9,415 nt of DNA from Methanobacteriota archaeon (GTDB lineage: Archaea > Thermoplasmatota > Poseidoniia > Poseidoniales > Poseidoniaceae): assembly GCA_002694245.1 (NCBI GenBank), contig NZLM01000042.1, forward strand, positions 24,961 to 34,375. The letters are read 5' to 3'. Shown here one piece after another: positions 1 through 6,933 of the stretch. Under the pieces are notes generated by a model. It saw nothing but the letters and a program-made list of their open reading frames with translations, was not told the origin of the DNA and did not search any database. The stretch's first letter is position 1. Each line of letters begins with the position of its first letter. Position numbers and translations under genes: made by a program.

Positions 1-4
1 ATTT

Positions 5-24
5 GATGGGCGGAAATACCCATC
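5..24. repeat. Short inverted repeat (hairpin) ahead of the M28 peptidase gene
   Basis: Six bases, GATGGG (5-10), are perfectly complementary to CCCATC (19-24) around an 8-base loop. It lies about 25 bases upstream of the likely TTG start of the peptidase gene. It could be the end of an upstream transcript, a small 5' UTR hairpin or chance. No T-rich tract follows it, so a terminator role is not supported. I see no convincing TATA box in the visible 48 bases, so the promoter may lie outside the window. Confidence 0.25.
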
Positions 25-39
25 TGAATCCTTGTGAGT

Positions 40-45
40 GGTGAT
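40..45 (+). promoter_or_regulatory. Shine-Dalgarno GGTGAT that sets a TTG start
   Basis: GGTGAT at 40-45 lies three bases before TTG at 49-51 and matches the anti-SD at the 3' end of archaeal 16S rRNA. The same sequence at nearly the same distance precedes the UbiA gene, and a longer version precedes the BNR lipoprotein gene. The alternative in-frame GTG at 34 has no SD in front of it. This site therefore favours TTG 49 as the real start of the peptidase. Confidence 0.55.
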
Positions 46-48
46 ACA

Positions 49-1395
49 TTGCGTGCTCCTTTCATCGTTCTGACATTCTTCTTAGCATCGTTTAGCGGGT
101 GCTTTGGTGAAGAAATATCAGCGGTGTCAAAAGTCGGTTTAGAGGTCGAAGATGTTAGTACAGCAACTAGGGGCCAATACATGTCCATTGAAGTCCAATC
201 GCCTGTAGATTGGACGGTAAACCGCTCACCAGGTCTGTTTTACATGGACGAGTTCGGTGTTTTGCGTGATGATGTTGAAATGACATTCCCAGCGGAGCAA
301 ACTATGCTTCAATTCCTTGTAATGGACTCGGAAAGAGATGACATTACTCTGACAATTACAGCTGGAGAAGACGTTTGGAATGCTAGTCTGATGCTCGAAG
401 ATAGTGTAGAGATGATGCTAGTTGACGGGCGTAGGGCTTACGAGACAATCGATATGTTAACCTCTCAATACAACAATCGTTGGTGCGCATCTGCTTCTAT
501 ACATGAAGGAGGCGCTGCTTACGAAAATGCTGCCGAGGTAATGGAAGATGCAATGTGGGAGATGGGTTTTGACCATGTAGAGATTACAAGATACCCTGAT
601 GACCCCGATCAACTAAATATTGTAGGGTATAATTGGGGGCGAGTCAATCCTGATGAGTACATAATCGTCGGAGGTCACTTTGACATAGCATACATGTTTA
701 CTCCGCCGGGCGGAGGAACGAACGAGGGTGCAAATGACGACACATCTGGCTCCACAGTTTCTCTTGAAATGGCACAAGCTCTTGCTCAAATGGAGTTCGA
801 CCACACAGTAGTATCTGCGTTGTGGGCATGTGAAGAAGAAGGCCTACTAGGCTCTAGAGCCTATGTGGCGAATCTTCCTGAGAACGTCTCTGTACGTGCT
901 TACATGAACTTCGATATGGTTGCACTAAATTATCCGATTACTCCACTTACTGAACCTATAATCGATCCACTAACTGGCGATATATTCGAGCCTACCAAGT
1001 ATGATTGGTCAATCAGTATTGCAGGTGCTAGTGATGACAATATGGATCGAATGATGGATTGGGTCGGTACAACATTAGAGGAGGATTTAGCGTATGAACC
1101 GACTCTTGGTAACCCGATTTATTGGCAAATCGCTGAATCATGTTCTTCAGACCACTGTTCATTCTTTTCAGCAGGTTATCCAACATTCAATTTCTTTAGC
1201 CCAGGCGGTGATATATCCTTCTGGCAAGAGTGGCATTCACCCTCTGACACACTCGAATTCATGACCGCTAAAGCAGGAGGGCCTGCTGGTATGGCAAGCG
1301 GTTTCAATAGCTTAGTTTGGACATCTCTTGATTTATTTATCAGAGTCGATAACGCTGAAAATTACCATGGAAACTGGAAAGAGTCCGGGGATTAG
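49..1395 (+). CDS. M28-family zinc aminopeptidase, predicted secreted lipoprotein
   Basis: Predicted co-catalytic di-zinc exopeptidase that trims amino acids from peptides outside the cell. Counted from TTG 49 the protein is 448 residues. Residues 1-18 form a lipoprotein signal (basic R2, hydrophobic core, lipobox ending at Cys18), then an acidic stretch and a roughly 100-residue N-terminal region I cannot assign. The M28 core follows with the expected ligands in order: H210 in GGHFD, D230 in GANDDTSG, the E262/E263 pair (general base plus ligand) in CEEEGLLGS, D289 in NFDMV and H369 in SSDHCSF. A GWHSPSD-like stretch (EWHSPSDT) near residue 395 is also typical. All catalytic residues are present, so it is probably active. 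The start could instead be GTG 34 (453 residues), but TTG 49 has the SD and gives a signal peptide matching the neighbouring lipoprotein. Its stop touches the stop of the convergent gene. Substrate preference cannot be read from sequence. Confidence 0.9.
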   Translation: MRAPFIVLTFFLASFSGCFGEEISAVSKVGLEVEDVSTATRGQYMSIEVQSPVDWTVNRSPGLFYMDEFGVLRDDVEMTFPAEQTMLQFLVMDSERDDITLTITAGEDVWNASLMLEDSVEMMLVDGRRAYETIDMLTSQYNNRWCASASIHEGGAAYENAAEVMEDAMWEMGFDHVEITRYPDDPDQLNIVGYNWGRVNPDEYIIVGGHFDIAYMFTPPGGGTNEGANDDTSGSTVSLEMAQALAQMEFDHTVVSALWACEEEGLLGSRAYVANLPENVSVRAYMNFDMVALNYPITPLTEPIIDPLTGDIFEPTKYDWSISIAGASDDNMDRMMDWVGTTLEEDLAYEPTLGNPIYWQIAESCSSDHCSFFSAGYPTFNFFSPGGDISFWQEWHSPSDTLEFMTAKAGGPAGMASGFNSLVWTSLDLFIRVDNAENYHGNWKESGD

Positions 1396-2829
1396 TCAAA
1401 GTGTTTGAGGGCCACCTGCAGGCATCTCTGGTAGCATGAAAATCGTATCGCCACGTAGGCTTGGGCCAACATCGAACGTTGCGAATATTCCAATGTCTGC
1501 GATGTTATGTGAAAGGGAGAACCAGGTTCTACCATATGCATCTACCCTAATATCAAGGAAGTCGCCAAGACCTCCACATCGATTGTATCCACAATCTGTA
1601 ACTATATCGATAGGGTCGTCATCACCGTTTAGCTGAACAGTTGTCAGTAATGGCGTCTCATTGAATGCATCTGTAGCATATGTTAGGTATGCATTCCAGA
1701 TTTCATCCTCACCTTCTGTTTCGCCGACATAGCCAAATGCAACTGTTCCTGCATCTCCTGCTACTACCACTGGGAATCCAGTGCCAGACAAGTTGATTGG
1801 CGGAGCAATCATTGTTGCATTTGACCAAGTGTCGCCTTGGTCTCTAGAATAGGACCAATAAGGCATGTTGTCAAGTCCCATCCACATCGCATGGACATTT
1901 CCTTCAGTGTCTACCTCCACCTGTGCTTCTTCAGCATTCCAAGTATCTGCAATACCGGTTTCGGTAGTCGGTAGAATATGCTCAGTCCAACTTATGCCAG
2001 CATTAGTTGTTCTAAATACGGAATATCCGTCTCCAGTACATCCTTTGTTACCACGGTAAAAGTTTCCATCTACACTCCCAACAAGGTGTGCGGAAAGGCC
2101 ACCAGAGTTGCATGTTACTGGAGCTCCAGAGGTTTCAGGCCCCCATGTAGCACCTCCATCCTGACTAGACGAGCACAGTGGGTGAGGAGCATTTCCATTG
2201 ATACAGAACATCCATGTGGTTGGATGTGCAATCGCAGGCATATTACTGCTGGCGATAGTTTGGTGATCTTGAACAGAATACAACTGCGTTGCAACACTCG
2301 GACCATCCCATGTTGCACCATCATCATCTGACCATTCAACTGTCATCCCAAGCAAAGCATGCATGTCAAATTTCATTATTCTACCAGTCCATGGGTCGAC
2401 GTAGATATATGGGTCATTTGAATTTACAATAGGCAATAAAGGATCGTAGACATTCTCACAAGAATAAGACAGTGCATCATACATGCCAATCAAATCGCAG
2501 GAAACAACTGCTGTAGAGCCCCCGGGCCCATTGCCATATGAACTCATTACCATGGTATCTGTTAGAGTGATACCCATAGTGGGCTCGAAAGTTGACATTC
2601 CAATTCCATAGTATGTTCCTGTTGCTAAGTATGGCATGTTCCTTCCGCTGAAATCAAATTCATCATTTCCCCAGGCGTCTACAGCATCTGGCATGTGGTA
2701 CCATGTCAAATCTGGCCTTTCGAAATCCCACACCGTCTCAATCACAATAGATGGTTCGGTCTCTTCTTCACCGAAACAGCCTGCAAAAGATGCACTAATC
2801 ATCAGTAGTGTTAGCAATATTGGTCGCAC
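1396..2829 (-). CDS. Predicted lipoprotein with Asp-box (BNR/sialidase-like) repeats
   Basis: This 477-residue exported protein starts with an 18-residue lipoprotein signal: R2, a hydrophobic core and lipobox SFAGC with Cys18, followed by an acidic linker. The body carries four Asp-box motifs of the S/T-x-D-x-G-x-T/S-W type: WSDDDGATW (about 166-174), SSQDGGATW (221-229), RTTNAGISW (273-281; Asp replaced by Asn) and YSRDQGDTW (327-335). Their 50-55 residue spacing fits blades of a six-bladed beta-propeller like that of sialidases. Such folds occur in glycosidases and also in non-enzymatic binding proteins. I cannot identify a full sialidase arginine triad, so enzyme activity is not claimed. 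Several cysteines suggest disulfides, consistent with an exported location. It starts with GTG directly after the deoxyhypusine synthase stop and has a near-perfect SD, so it is probably translated from the same mRNA. It ends tail to tail with the M28 peptidase. Confidence 0.8.
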   Translation of the reverse strand: MRPILLTLLMISASFAGCFGEEETEPSIVIETVWDFERPDLTWYHMPDAVDAWGNDEFDFSGRNMPYLATGTYYGIGMSTFEPTMGITLTDTMVMSSYGNGPGGSTAVVSCDLIGMYDALSYSCENVYDPLLPIVNSNDPYIYVDPWTGRIMKFDMHALLGMTVEWSDDDGATWDGPSVATQLYSVQDHQTIASSNMPAIAHPTTWMFCINGNAPHPLCSSSQDGGATWGPETSGAPVTCNSGGLSAHLVGSVDGNFYRGNKGCTGDGYSVFRTTNAGISWTEHILPTTETGIADTWNAEEAQVEVDTEGNVHAMWMGLDNMPYWSYSRDQGDTWSNATMIAPPINLSGTGFPVVVAGDAGTVAFGYVGETEGEDEIWNAYLTYATDAFNETPLLTTVQLNGDDDPIDIVTDCGYNRCGGLGDFLDIRVDAYGRTWFSLSHNIADIGIFATFDVGPSLRGDTIFMLPEMPAGGPQTL

Positions 2830-3873
2830 TTACTCACCTCCAAATAGTTCCGCTCCTAGGAGTGGAAGGAGCACTGAGGCATCCCCTTCAACGCAAACAT
2901 TTGGCGCCTCTGCCCTCATCTTACCCCAACTAATCGCTTCTCTCAAGCGAGCACCAGAAAGGCTACCATCGTGCTCTGGTGCGGTTGTAATGTAAATTGC
3001 TGAATCTAGTCCTCCCCGGTATTGGTTCCACCATATCACGTGGTGTTTGGAAATTCCTCCTCCGACCATCAGGGCATTTGATTTTTCGACATCCCATGTT
3101 AAATCGCTCATTACCTGTTCATCAGCAAGGGTATCTATGTGGAAGTCACGGTATTTTTGTCTAAACATAAATAATTGTGCACCAATGCTTCCGTCTGTAA
3201 TTCCTGGTATACATACAGGAATCTTGTTCTTGTAAGCCCAATAAATGATTGAATCTGGGGTTCCAATTCTCTTCCCAAGTTCCCATACCAAGTGGACTGA
3301 GCCGAAACCAATCCACGCCTCGGCACCCTCTTTGCCGGTTTCTTTTATCCGATCCGCCCGGATTTCCTCTAGGACAGGCATTACAACAGCTTCTATGATC
3401 TCTCCATAACTGGCATTTGGAACGATGACGTTACCTAATCTCATCAATTGATGTTCGCCTAATTCAATGTCATCTAATTCAAAAGCGCCATGATAATAGT
3501 GCTTGTATGCCCTTGCAATATCATGGTCTAGCATTCCACAAGTAGTTGATAGTACATTGAACATCTTGGTTTTAGCAGCCTCAACAAAAAATCCTCTTGT
3601 CCCAGTCGCACAAAGGCAAGCGGGAAATGATAACCAATTCGTTACTTGACTTGAGTCACCATTCACGCTGTCTATTTCTCTTCGCATCTCTTTGAGTATA
3701 TCTCTAGCGTAAGCAAGTTTGGTTGCGGTAAACCCTCCTGCTATTGCCATTTGGTCGATGAGAGATTTTGTGTCTGTTAAGTTTGCAAAATCATAGTCTT
3801 TGACCGGTTCATCAAATGATTCAGGGTCGATGGCCATGATAGGGTGGGTGAGGACTTGACATATGAACCTCAT
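2830..3873 (-). CDS. dys: Deoxyhypusine synthase
   Basis: Transfers the aminobutyl group of spermidine, with NAD, to a lysine of translation factor aIF5A, the first and in many archaea essential step of hypusine formation in the cytoplasm. The 347-residue protein shows the family landmarks: an N-terminal VKDYDF segment, PACLCATGTRGFF (about 84-96), PGITDGSIGAQ (223-233), the GGGISKHH loop (271-278) and, near the C-terminus, DGSLSGARLREAISWGK, with K318 aligned to the lysine that forms the covalent enzyme intermediate in the human enzyme. Homospermidine synthases share this fold, but an archaeal setting favours deoxyhypusine synthase. The gene starts seven bases after the uvrB stop. The ATG at 3873 has no SD. 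A second in-frame ATG at 3837 (residue 13, MAIDPESF) would remove a poorly conserved leader and is a plausible alternative, also without an SD. The stop abuts the start of the downstream lipoprotein. Confidence 0.92.
   Translation of the reverse strand: MRFICQVLTHPIMAIDPESFDEPVKDYDFANLTDTKSLIDQMAIAGGFTATKLAYARDILKEMRREIDSVNGDSSQVTNWLSFPACLCATGTRGFFVEAAKTKMFNVLSTTCGMLDHDIARAYKHYYHGAFELDDIELGEHQLMRLGNVIVPNASYGEIIEAVVMPVLEEIRADRIKETGKEGAEAWIGFGSVHLVWELGKRIGTPDSIIYWAYKNKIPVCIPGITDGSIGAQLFMFRQKYRDFHIDTLADEQVMSDLTWDVEKSNALMVGGGISKHHVIWWNQYRGGLDSAIYITTAPEHDGSLSGARLREAISWGKMRAEAPNVCVEGDASVLLPLLGAELFGGE
2834..2841 (-). promoter_or_regulatory. Strong Shine-Dalgarno GGAGGTGA for the BNR lipoprotein
   Basis: Read on the minus strand, GGAGGTGA ends four bases before the GTG start at 2829. 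It is fully complementary to the TCACCTCC of the 16S rRNA 3' end. It lies inside the last codons of the deoxyhypusine synthase gene, whose TAA stop abuts the GTG. This is the strongest ribosome-binding site in the window. It fixes the start of the lipoprotein and suggests efficient initiation despite the GTG codon. Confidence 0.8.
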
Positions 3874-3880
3874 GACTGTG

Positions 3881-6166
3881 TCATGAATTTTCTAATTCGT
3901 GGATTTTATCCCTTAACATGGCAGCTCTCTCAAAGTCTAATTCAAGGGCTGCCTGCTGCATCATAGTCTTTAATTCTTCAATTGAATAATTTAATTCTTC
4001 AATTGGTTGCGAAATATTGCTTGTGACCGAATTTGAAGGTGCCCATCTGCCGGCTCCAACCTTCAAATTGCTCGCCCAATCTCCGCCTTTTCTACCACCC
4101 TTCGAAGCAACCAACCGTTTCCCTCCAGCAGTCCCAGCAATCAAATCATCGATGTCTGAACCCATCTTTGGAAGCGCCTTTTGGATTGTTACTGGTGTGA
4201 TGTTGTTTTTATCATTGTGAGCAATTTGTCTATCTCTTCTCTCAAGAGTTTGTTTGATAGATGCCATCATGGGCGGACTCATTGAATCTGCATAGAGTAT
4301 TACCTTGCCATTCGAGTTTCTTGCTGCACGTCCAATTGTCTGTAACAAACTCCTCTCATTTCTGAGGAATCCTTGTCGGTCAGCATCGAATATTGCAACA
4401 AGACTAACCTCGGGGATATCTAACCCTTCTCTAAGGAGGTTTATTCCAACGATAGCATCAATGTGGCCAATTCTTAGAGCATTAATGATTTCAGTTCTCT
4501 CAATTGTATCAATTTCAGAGTGAAGGTAGTGCGCCTTTATGCCCATTTTGTTGAGATACTGTGACACTTCTTCTGCAAATTTAATTGTTAAAACAGTAAC
4601 AAGGGCTCTCTCGCCTTTACTGATTCTGTCATTTATTTCTGAAAGCAAATCAGCGACTTGACCTTCAGTACCTCTGACCTCTATCGTCGGATCTAGCAAT
4701 CCTGTTGGCCTTATCTCCATCCTAGGAATCTTTTCAATCATCTGAAGCATGTCGTACATACTTTCTGCGTCTTGATGTTTCTTGGAGAGTTCCGGCTCGT
4801 TAACTCCTCCTCCACCTGAAACATGCCTCAAGCCCAGAGGTATTTCTTGGCCCGTAGTTTCACAAAGATGTAACAATTCTCTCTCACCAGGAGTGGCGCT
4901 CACATAGACCATTTGTGGAACTAATCCTTGGAACTCATGTAATTTCAACGGTCTATTATCAGCGGCTGAGGGCAATCTAAATCCATGCTCAATAAGATTC
5001 AGCTTCCTGCTTTTGTCGCCTCCATACATTCCGCCAACCTGTGGTAAAGTTACATGCGATTCATCCATAATCACGAGAAATTTTTGAGGGTCTCCATGGA
5101 ATTGTTTGGCGGCAGCCGAGAAAAAGTCAAGAAGGCAGTACGGTCTTTCTCCCGGCTTCCTTCCGTCAAAATGCATTGAATAGTTTTCAACAGCGGTACA
5201 ATGCCCTACTTCTCTTAACATCTCAAGGTCATACTGTGTTCTCTGTTCCAAACGATATGCTTGTAGGTCTTTGCCCTCGCTTTTCAGTTCTGCAACTCTT
5301 CCATCTAACTCAGTCTCAATATTTTCTAGAGCATTTTCGAATCTTTCAGGCGAGACCATGAAGAACTCTTTTGGATGAATCCATGCTTCATCTAATTCGT
5401 CTAATACCTCCCATGAAACAGGGTCGCAGATTTGGATGTGTTCTACTCCATCAAAACCAAATCTAATTCTAAGTGGGTCATCTCTACTTGGCATCCATAC
5501 GTCTAGATTTTCTCCTCGTAGGCGAACCTGCCCTCTTTCAAGATCTGTCGAGGTTCTTCCGTACTGCAATTCTACTAATTCTCTTACGAGATCGATTGGT
5601 TCAATCTCCTGTCCAACATGGATTCTGCAATGATACGAAAGGAAGGTTTCTGGGGCGTTTAATCCATAAATGCATGAGACAGATGAAACAACAATACAAT
5701 CTGGCCTACTAACCAAACTCGCAACTGTTGCAAACCTTTCTTGTTCAATTCTCTCGTTGATTGACAATTCCTTGTCTATGTACAAATCTCGCTTTGGAAG
5801 ATAAGCTTCCGGTTGGTAGTAGTCATAGTGGGAGACGAAATATTCAACACCATTTTTAGGGAACAAACCTGCCATTTCTTGGTACAGTTGTCGAGCGAGG
5901 GTTTTGTTATGGCTCATTATCAGAGTAGGAATGTTTAGCCTTTCAATGAGGTGTGCCATTGCAAAGGTTTTTCCAGACCCTGTGACTCCTAAAAGAACAC
6001 ATCTCTCTTGATTATTTTGCAATTGAAAAACTAAATCTTCAATTGCTTTTTCTTGGTCCCCAGCGGGACTATGCTCGGACACTAAATTAAACTTGGAGAC
6101 TGCTGGGGAAAGTTGCTCTTTCACCGCCCCTTCAAGGGCCTTCGAGATGTCGAAGGGATCACTCAT
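3881..6166 (-). CDS. uvrB: UvrABC excinuclease subunit B
   Basis: DNA damage-verification helicase of nucleotide excision repair, loaded by UvrA and then partnered by UvrC for incision. At 761 residues it is about 90 longer than usual. Landmarks in order: Walker A GVTGSGKT (60-67), the beta-hairpin HYDYYQPEAYLP (113-124) that threads between DNA strands, the DESH box (368-371), SATPG (423-427), RPTGLLDP (486-493), GINLLREGLDIPEVSL (574-589), QTIGRAARN (609-617) and a C-terminal UVR motif (about 725-760) that contacts UvrC. Three regions explain the extra length: about 21-24 added residues before the conserved FxL...GDQ start, a roughly 42-residue insert between SATPG and RPTGLLDP, and a Gly/Lys-rich linker (about 665-722) ahead of the UVR motif. 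All helicase motifs look intact. No uvrA or uvrC is in the window. It sits 11 bases after the dehydrogenase gene, with a weak SD-like GGATATGA. Confidence 0.96.
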   Translation of the reverse strand: MSDPFDISKALEGAVKEQLSPAVSKFNLVSEHSPAGDQEKAIEDLVFQLQNNQERCVLLGVTGSGKTFAMAHLIERLNIPTLIMSHNKTLARQLYQEMAGLFPKNGVEYFVSHYDYYQPEAYLPKRDLYIDKELSINERIEQERFATVASLVSRPDCIVVSSVSCIYGLNAPETFLSYHCRIHVGQEIEPIDLVRELVELQYGRTSTDLERGQVRLRGENLDVWMPSRDDPLRIRFGFDGVEHIQICDPVSWEVLDELDEAWIHPKEFFMVSPERFENALENIETELDGRVAELKSEGKDLQAYRLEQRTQYDLEMLREVGHCTAVENYSMHFDGRKPGERPYCLLDFFSAAAKQFHGDPQKFLVIMDESHVTLPQVGGMYGGDKSRKLNLIEHGFRLPSAADNRPLKLHEFQGLVPQMVYVSATPGERELLHLCETTGQEIPLGLRHVSGGGGVNEPELSKKHQDAESMYDMLQMIEKIPRMEIRPTGLLDPTIEVRGTEGQVADLLSEINDRISKGERALVTVLTIKFAEEVSQYLNKMGIKAHYLHSEIDTIERTEIINALRIGHIDAIVGINLLREGLDIPEVSLVAIFDADRQGFLRNERSLLQTIGRAARNSNGKVILYADSMSPPMMASIKQTLERRDRQIAHNDKNNITPVTIQKALPKMGSDIDDLIAGTAGGKRLVASKGGRKGGDWASNLKVGAGRWAPSNSVTSNISQPIEELNYSIEELKTMMQQAALELDFERAAMLRDKIHELENS
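3969..4005 (-). repeat. 16-bp direct repeat with 21-bp period in the uvrB linker
   Basis: TTTAATTCTTCAATTG occurs at 3969-3984 and again, identical, at 3990-4005. The 21-base period keeps the reading frame and encodes two copies of IEEL seven residues apart (IEELNYSIEELK) just before the UVR motif of UvrB. The seven-residue period matches a coiled-coil heptad, so the duplication would lengthen the UVR helix by two turns. The exact DNA identity suggests a recent tandem duplication. Confidence 0.7.
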
Positions 6167-6177
6167 ATTCTCATATC

Positions 6178-6903
6178 CTATGGTAAGTACAATCCGCCGT
6201 TCACATGAATTACTGTTCCTGTGATGTATTTTGAATCCTCACTTACTAGGAATGAAACCGTTCCTGCTATATCATCTGGTGTTCCTATTCTTTTGAGTGG
6301 AACTTCCTGAATTCTAGCCGCTCTCTTCTCAGCACTGTCCCCTGCAAGTATGTCTGTATCTACAAAACCTGGAGCAACAATATTGATTCTCTTTCGACTA
6401 GTTCCAAACGATTGTGCCAATGATCTAGCCCATACAGCAAGAGCAGCCTTTGATGCAGAGTAATCAGCTCCTTGGGGAGACCCTCTGGTTCCTAACTGAC
6501 TACCGATTACACATATCCTTGCATCATCAGTAAGGCTGTTTTTGATTGTGTCCCAAACAAGGAAGGCGCCTTCAAAATTAGTAGACATCGTGCGTCTCAA
6601 ATGTTCAAAGTCAAGCTCTTGAGCGTCAACCCTGTCATATCTTCCATGATTGATTACTAAAACCTCAACGCCTGCAATTACCCAAGGATGTGTAGCCAAC
6701 AGAGCAACCTCTCTTGGGTCAGTCACATCACAATTTACAGCTACAGAATCAATACCAGAATCTCTAATTTCATCAACAACCATTTCTGCAGGTTTTGATG
6801 AGTTGCAATAAGTGAGCAATATTCTGTAACCGTCCGACGCTAATCGCCTTGAAATCGCAGCCCCGATGCCACGTCCTCCTCCGGTGACAATTGCGGTCCG
6901 CAT
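6178..6903 (-). CDS. Short-chain dehydrogenase/reductase (FabG-like SDR)
   Basis: NAD(P)-dependent oxidoreductase of the classical SDR family, 241 residues, the usual length. The Rossmann glycine motif TGGGRGIG is at residues 7-14, the CDVTD segment at 58-62, the structural N109, and the catalytic S135, Y148 and K152 (YSASK) are all present. PGFVDTDI (178-185) and the C-terminal TGTVIHVNGG are typical of 3-oxoacyl-ACP-reductase-like members. One departure is INHG at 84-87 where most relatives have NNAG. The substrate cannot be deduced; annotation as FabG would be by resemblance only, and archaea lack a standard type II fatty-acid synthase, so another alcohol/ketone substrate is likely. It lies 30 bases after the pyrophosphohydrolase gene and 11 before uvrB. 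A weak SD-like GGCGGT precedes the ATG. Confidence 0.9.
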   Translation of the reverse strand: MRTAIVTGGGRGIGAAISRRLASDGYRILLTYCNSSKPAEMVVDEIRDSGIDSVAVNCDVTDPREVALLATHPWVIAGVEVLVINHGRYDRVDAQELDFEHLRRTMSTNFEGAFLVWDTIKNSLTDDARICVIGSQLGTRGSPQGADYSASKAALAVWARSLAQSFGTSRKRINIVAPGFVDTDILAGDSAEKRAARIQEVPLKRIGTPDDIAGTVSFLVSEDSKYITGTVIHVNGGLYLP

Positions 6904-6933
6904 GATACCGCCAACTCATCTAGTTTGAATAAC

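Noticed and set aside
5..24. Rho-independent-type terminator for an upstream gene
   Set aside because: The stem is only six base pairs and no T tract follows; kept only as a low-confidence inverted repeat.
1978..2331. Open frame of 117 codons on the plus strand, antisense to the BNR lipoprotein
   Set aside because: The opposite strand encodes a coherent lipoprotein with signal peptide and Asp-boxes; this frame has a low-complexity, motif-free product and no SD.
2636..2995. Open frame of 119 codons on the plus strand across the lipoprotein/deoxyhypusine synthase junction
   Set aside because: It overlaps conserved coding sequence of both genes in antisense, including the synthase active-site region, and has no recognisable product.
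4712..4885. Intein or frameshift as the cause of the extra UvrB sequence
   Set aside because: About 42 residues is far too short for an intein, no splicing-junction residues are seen, and the frame stays intact on both sides.
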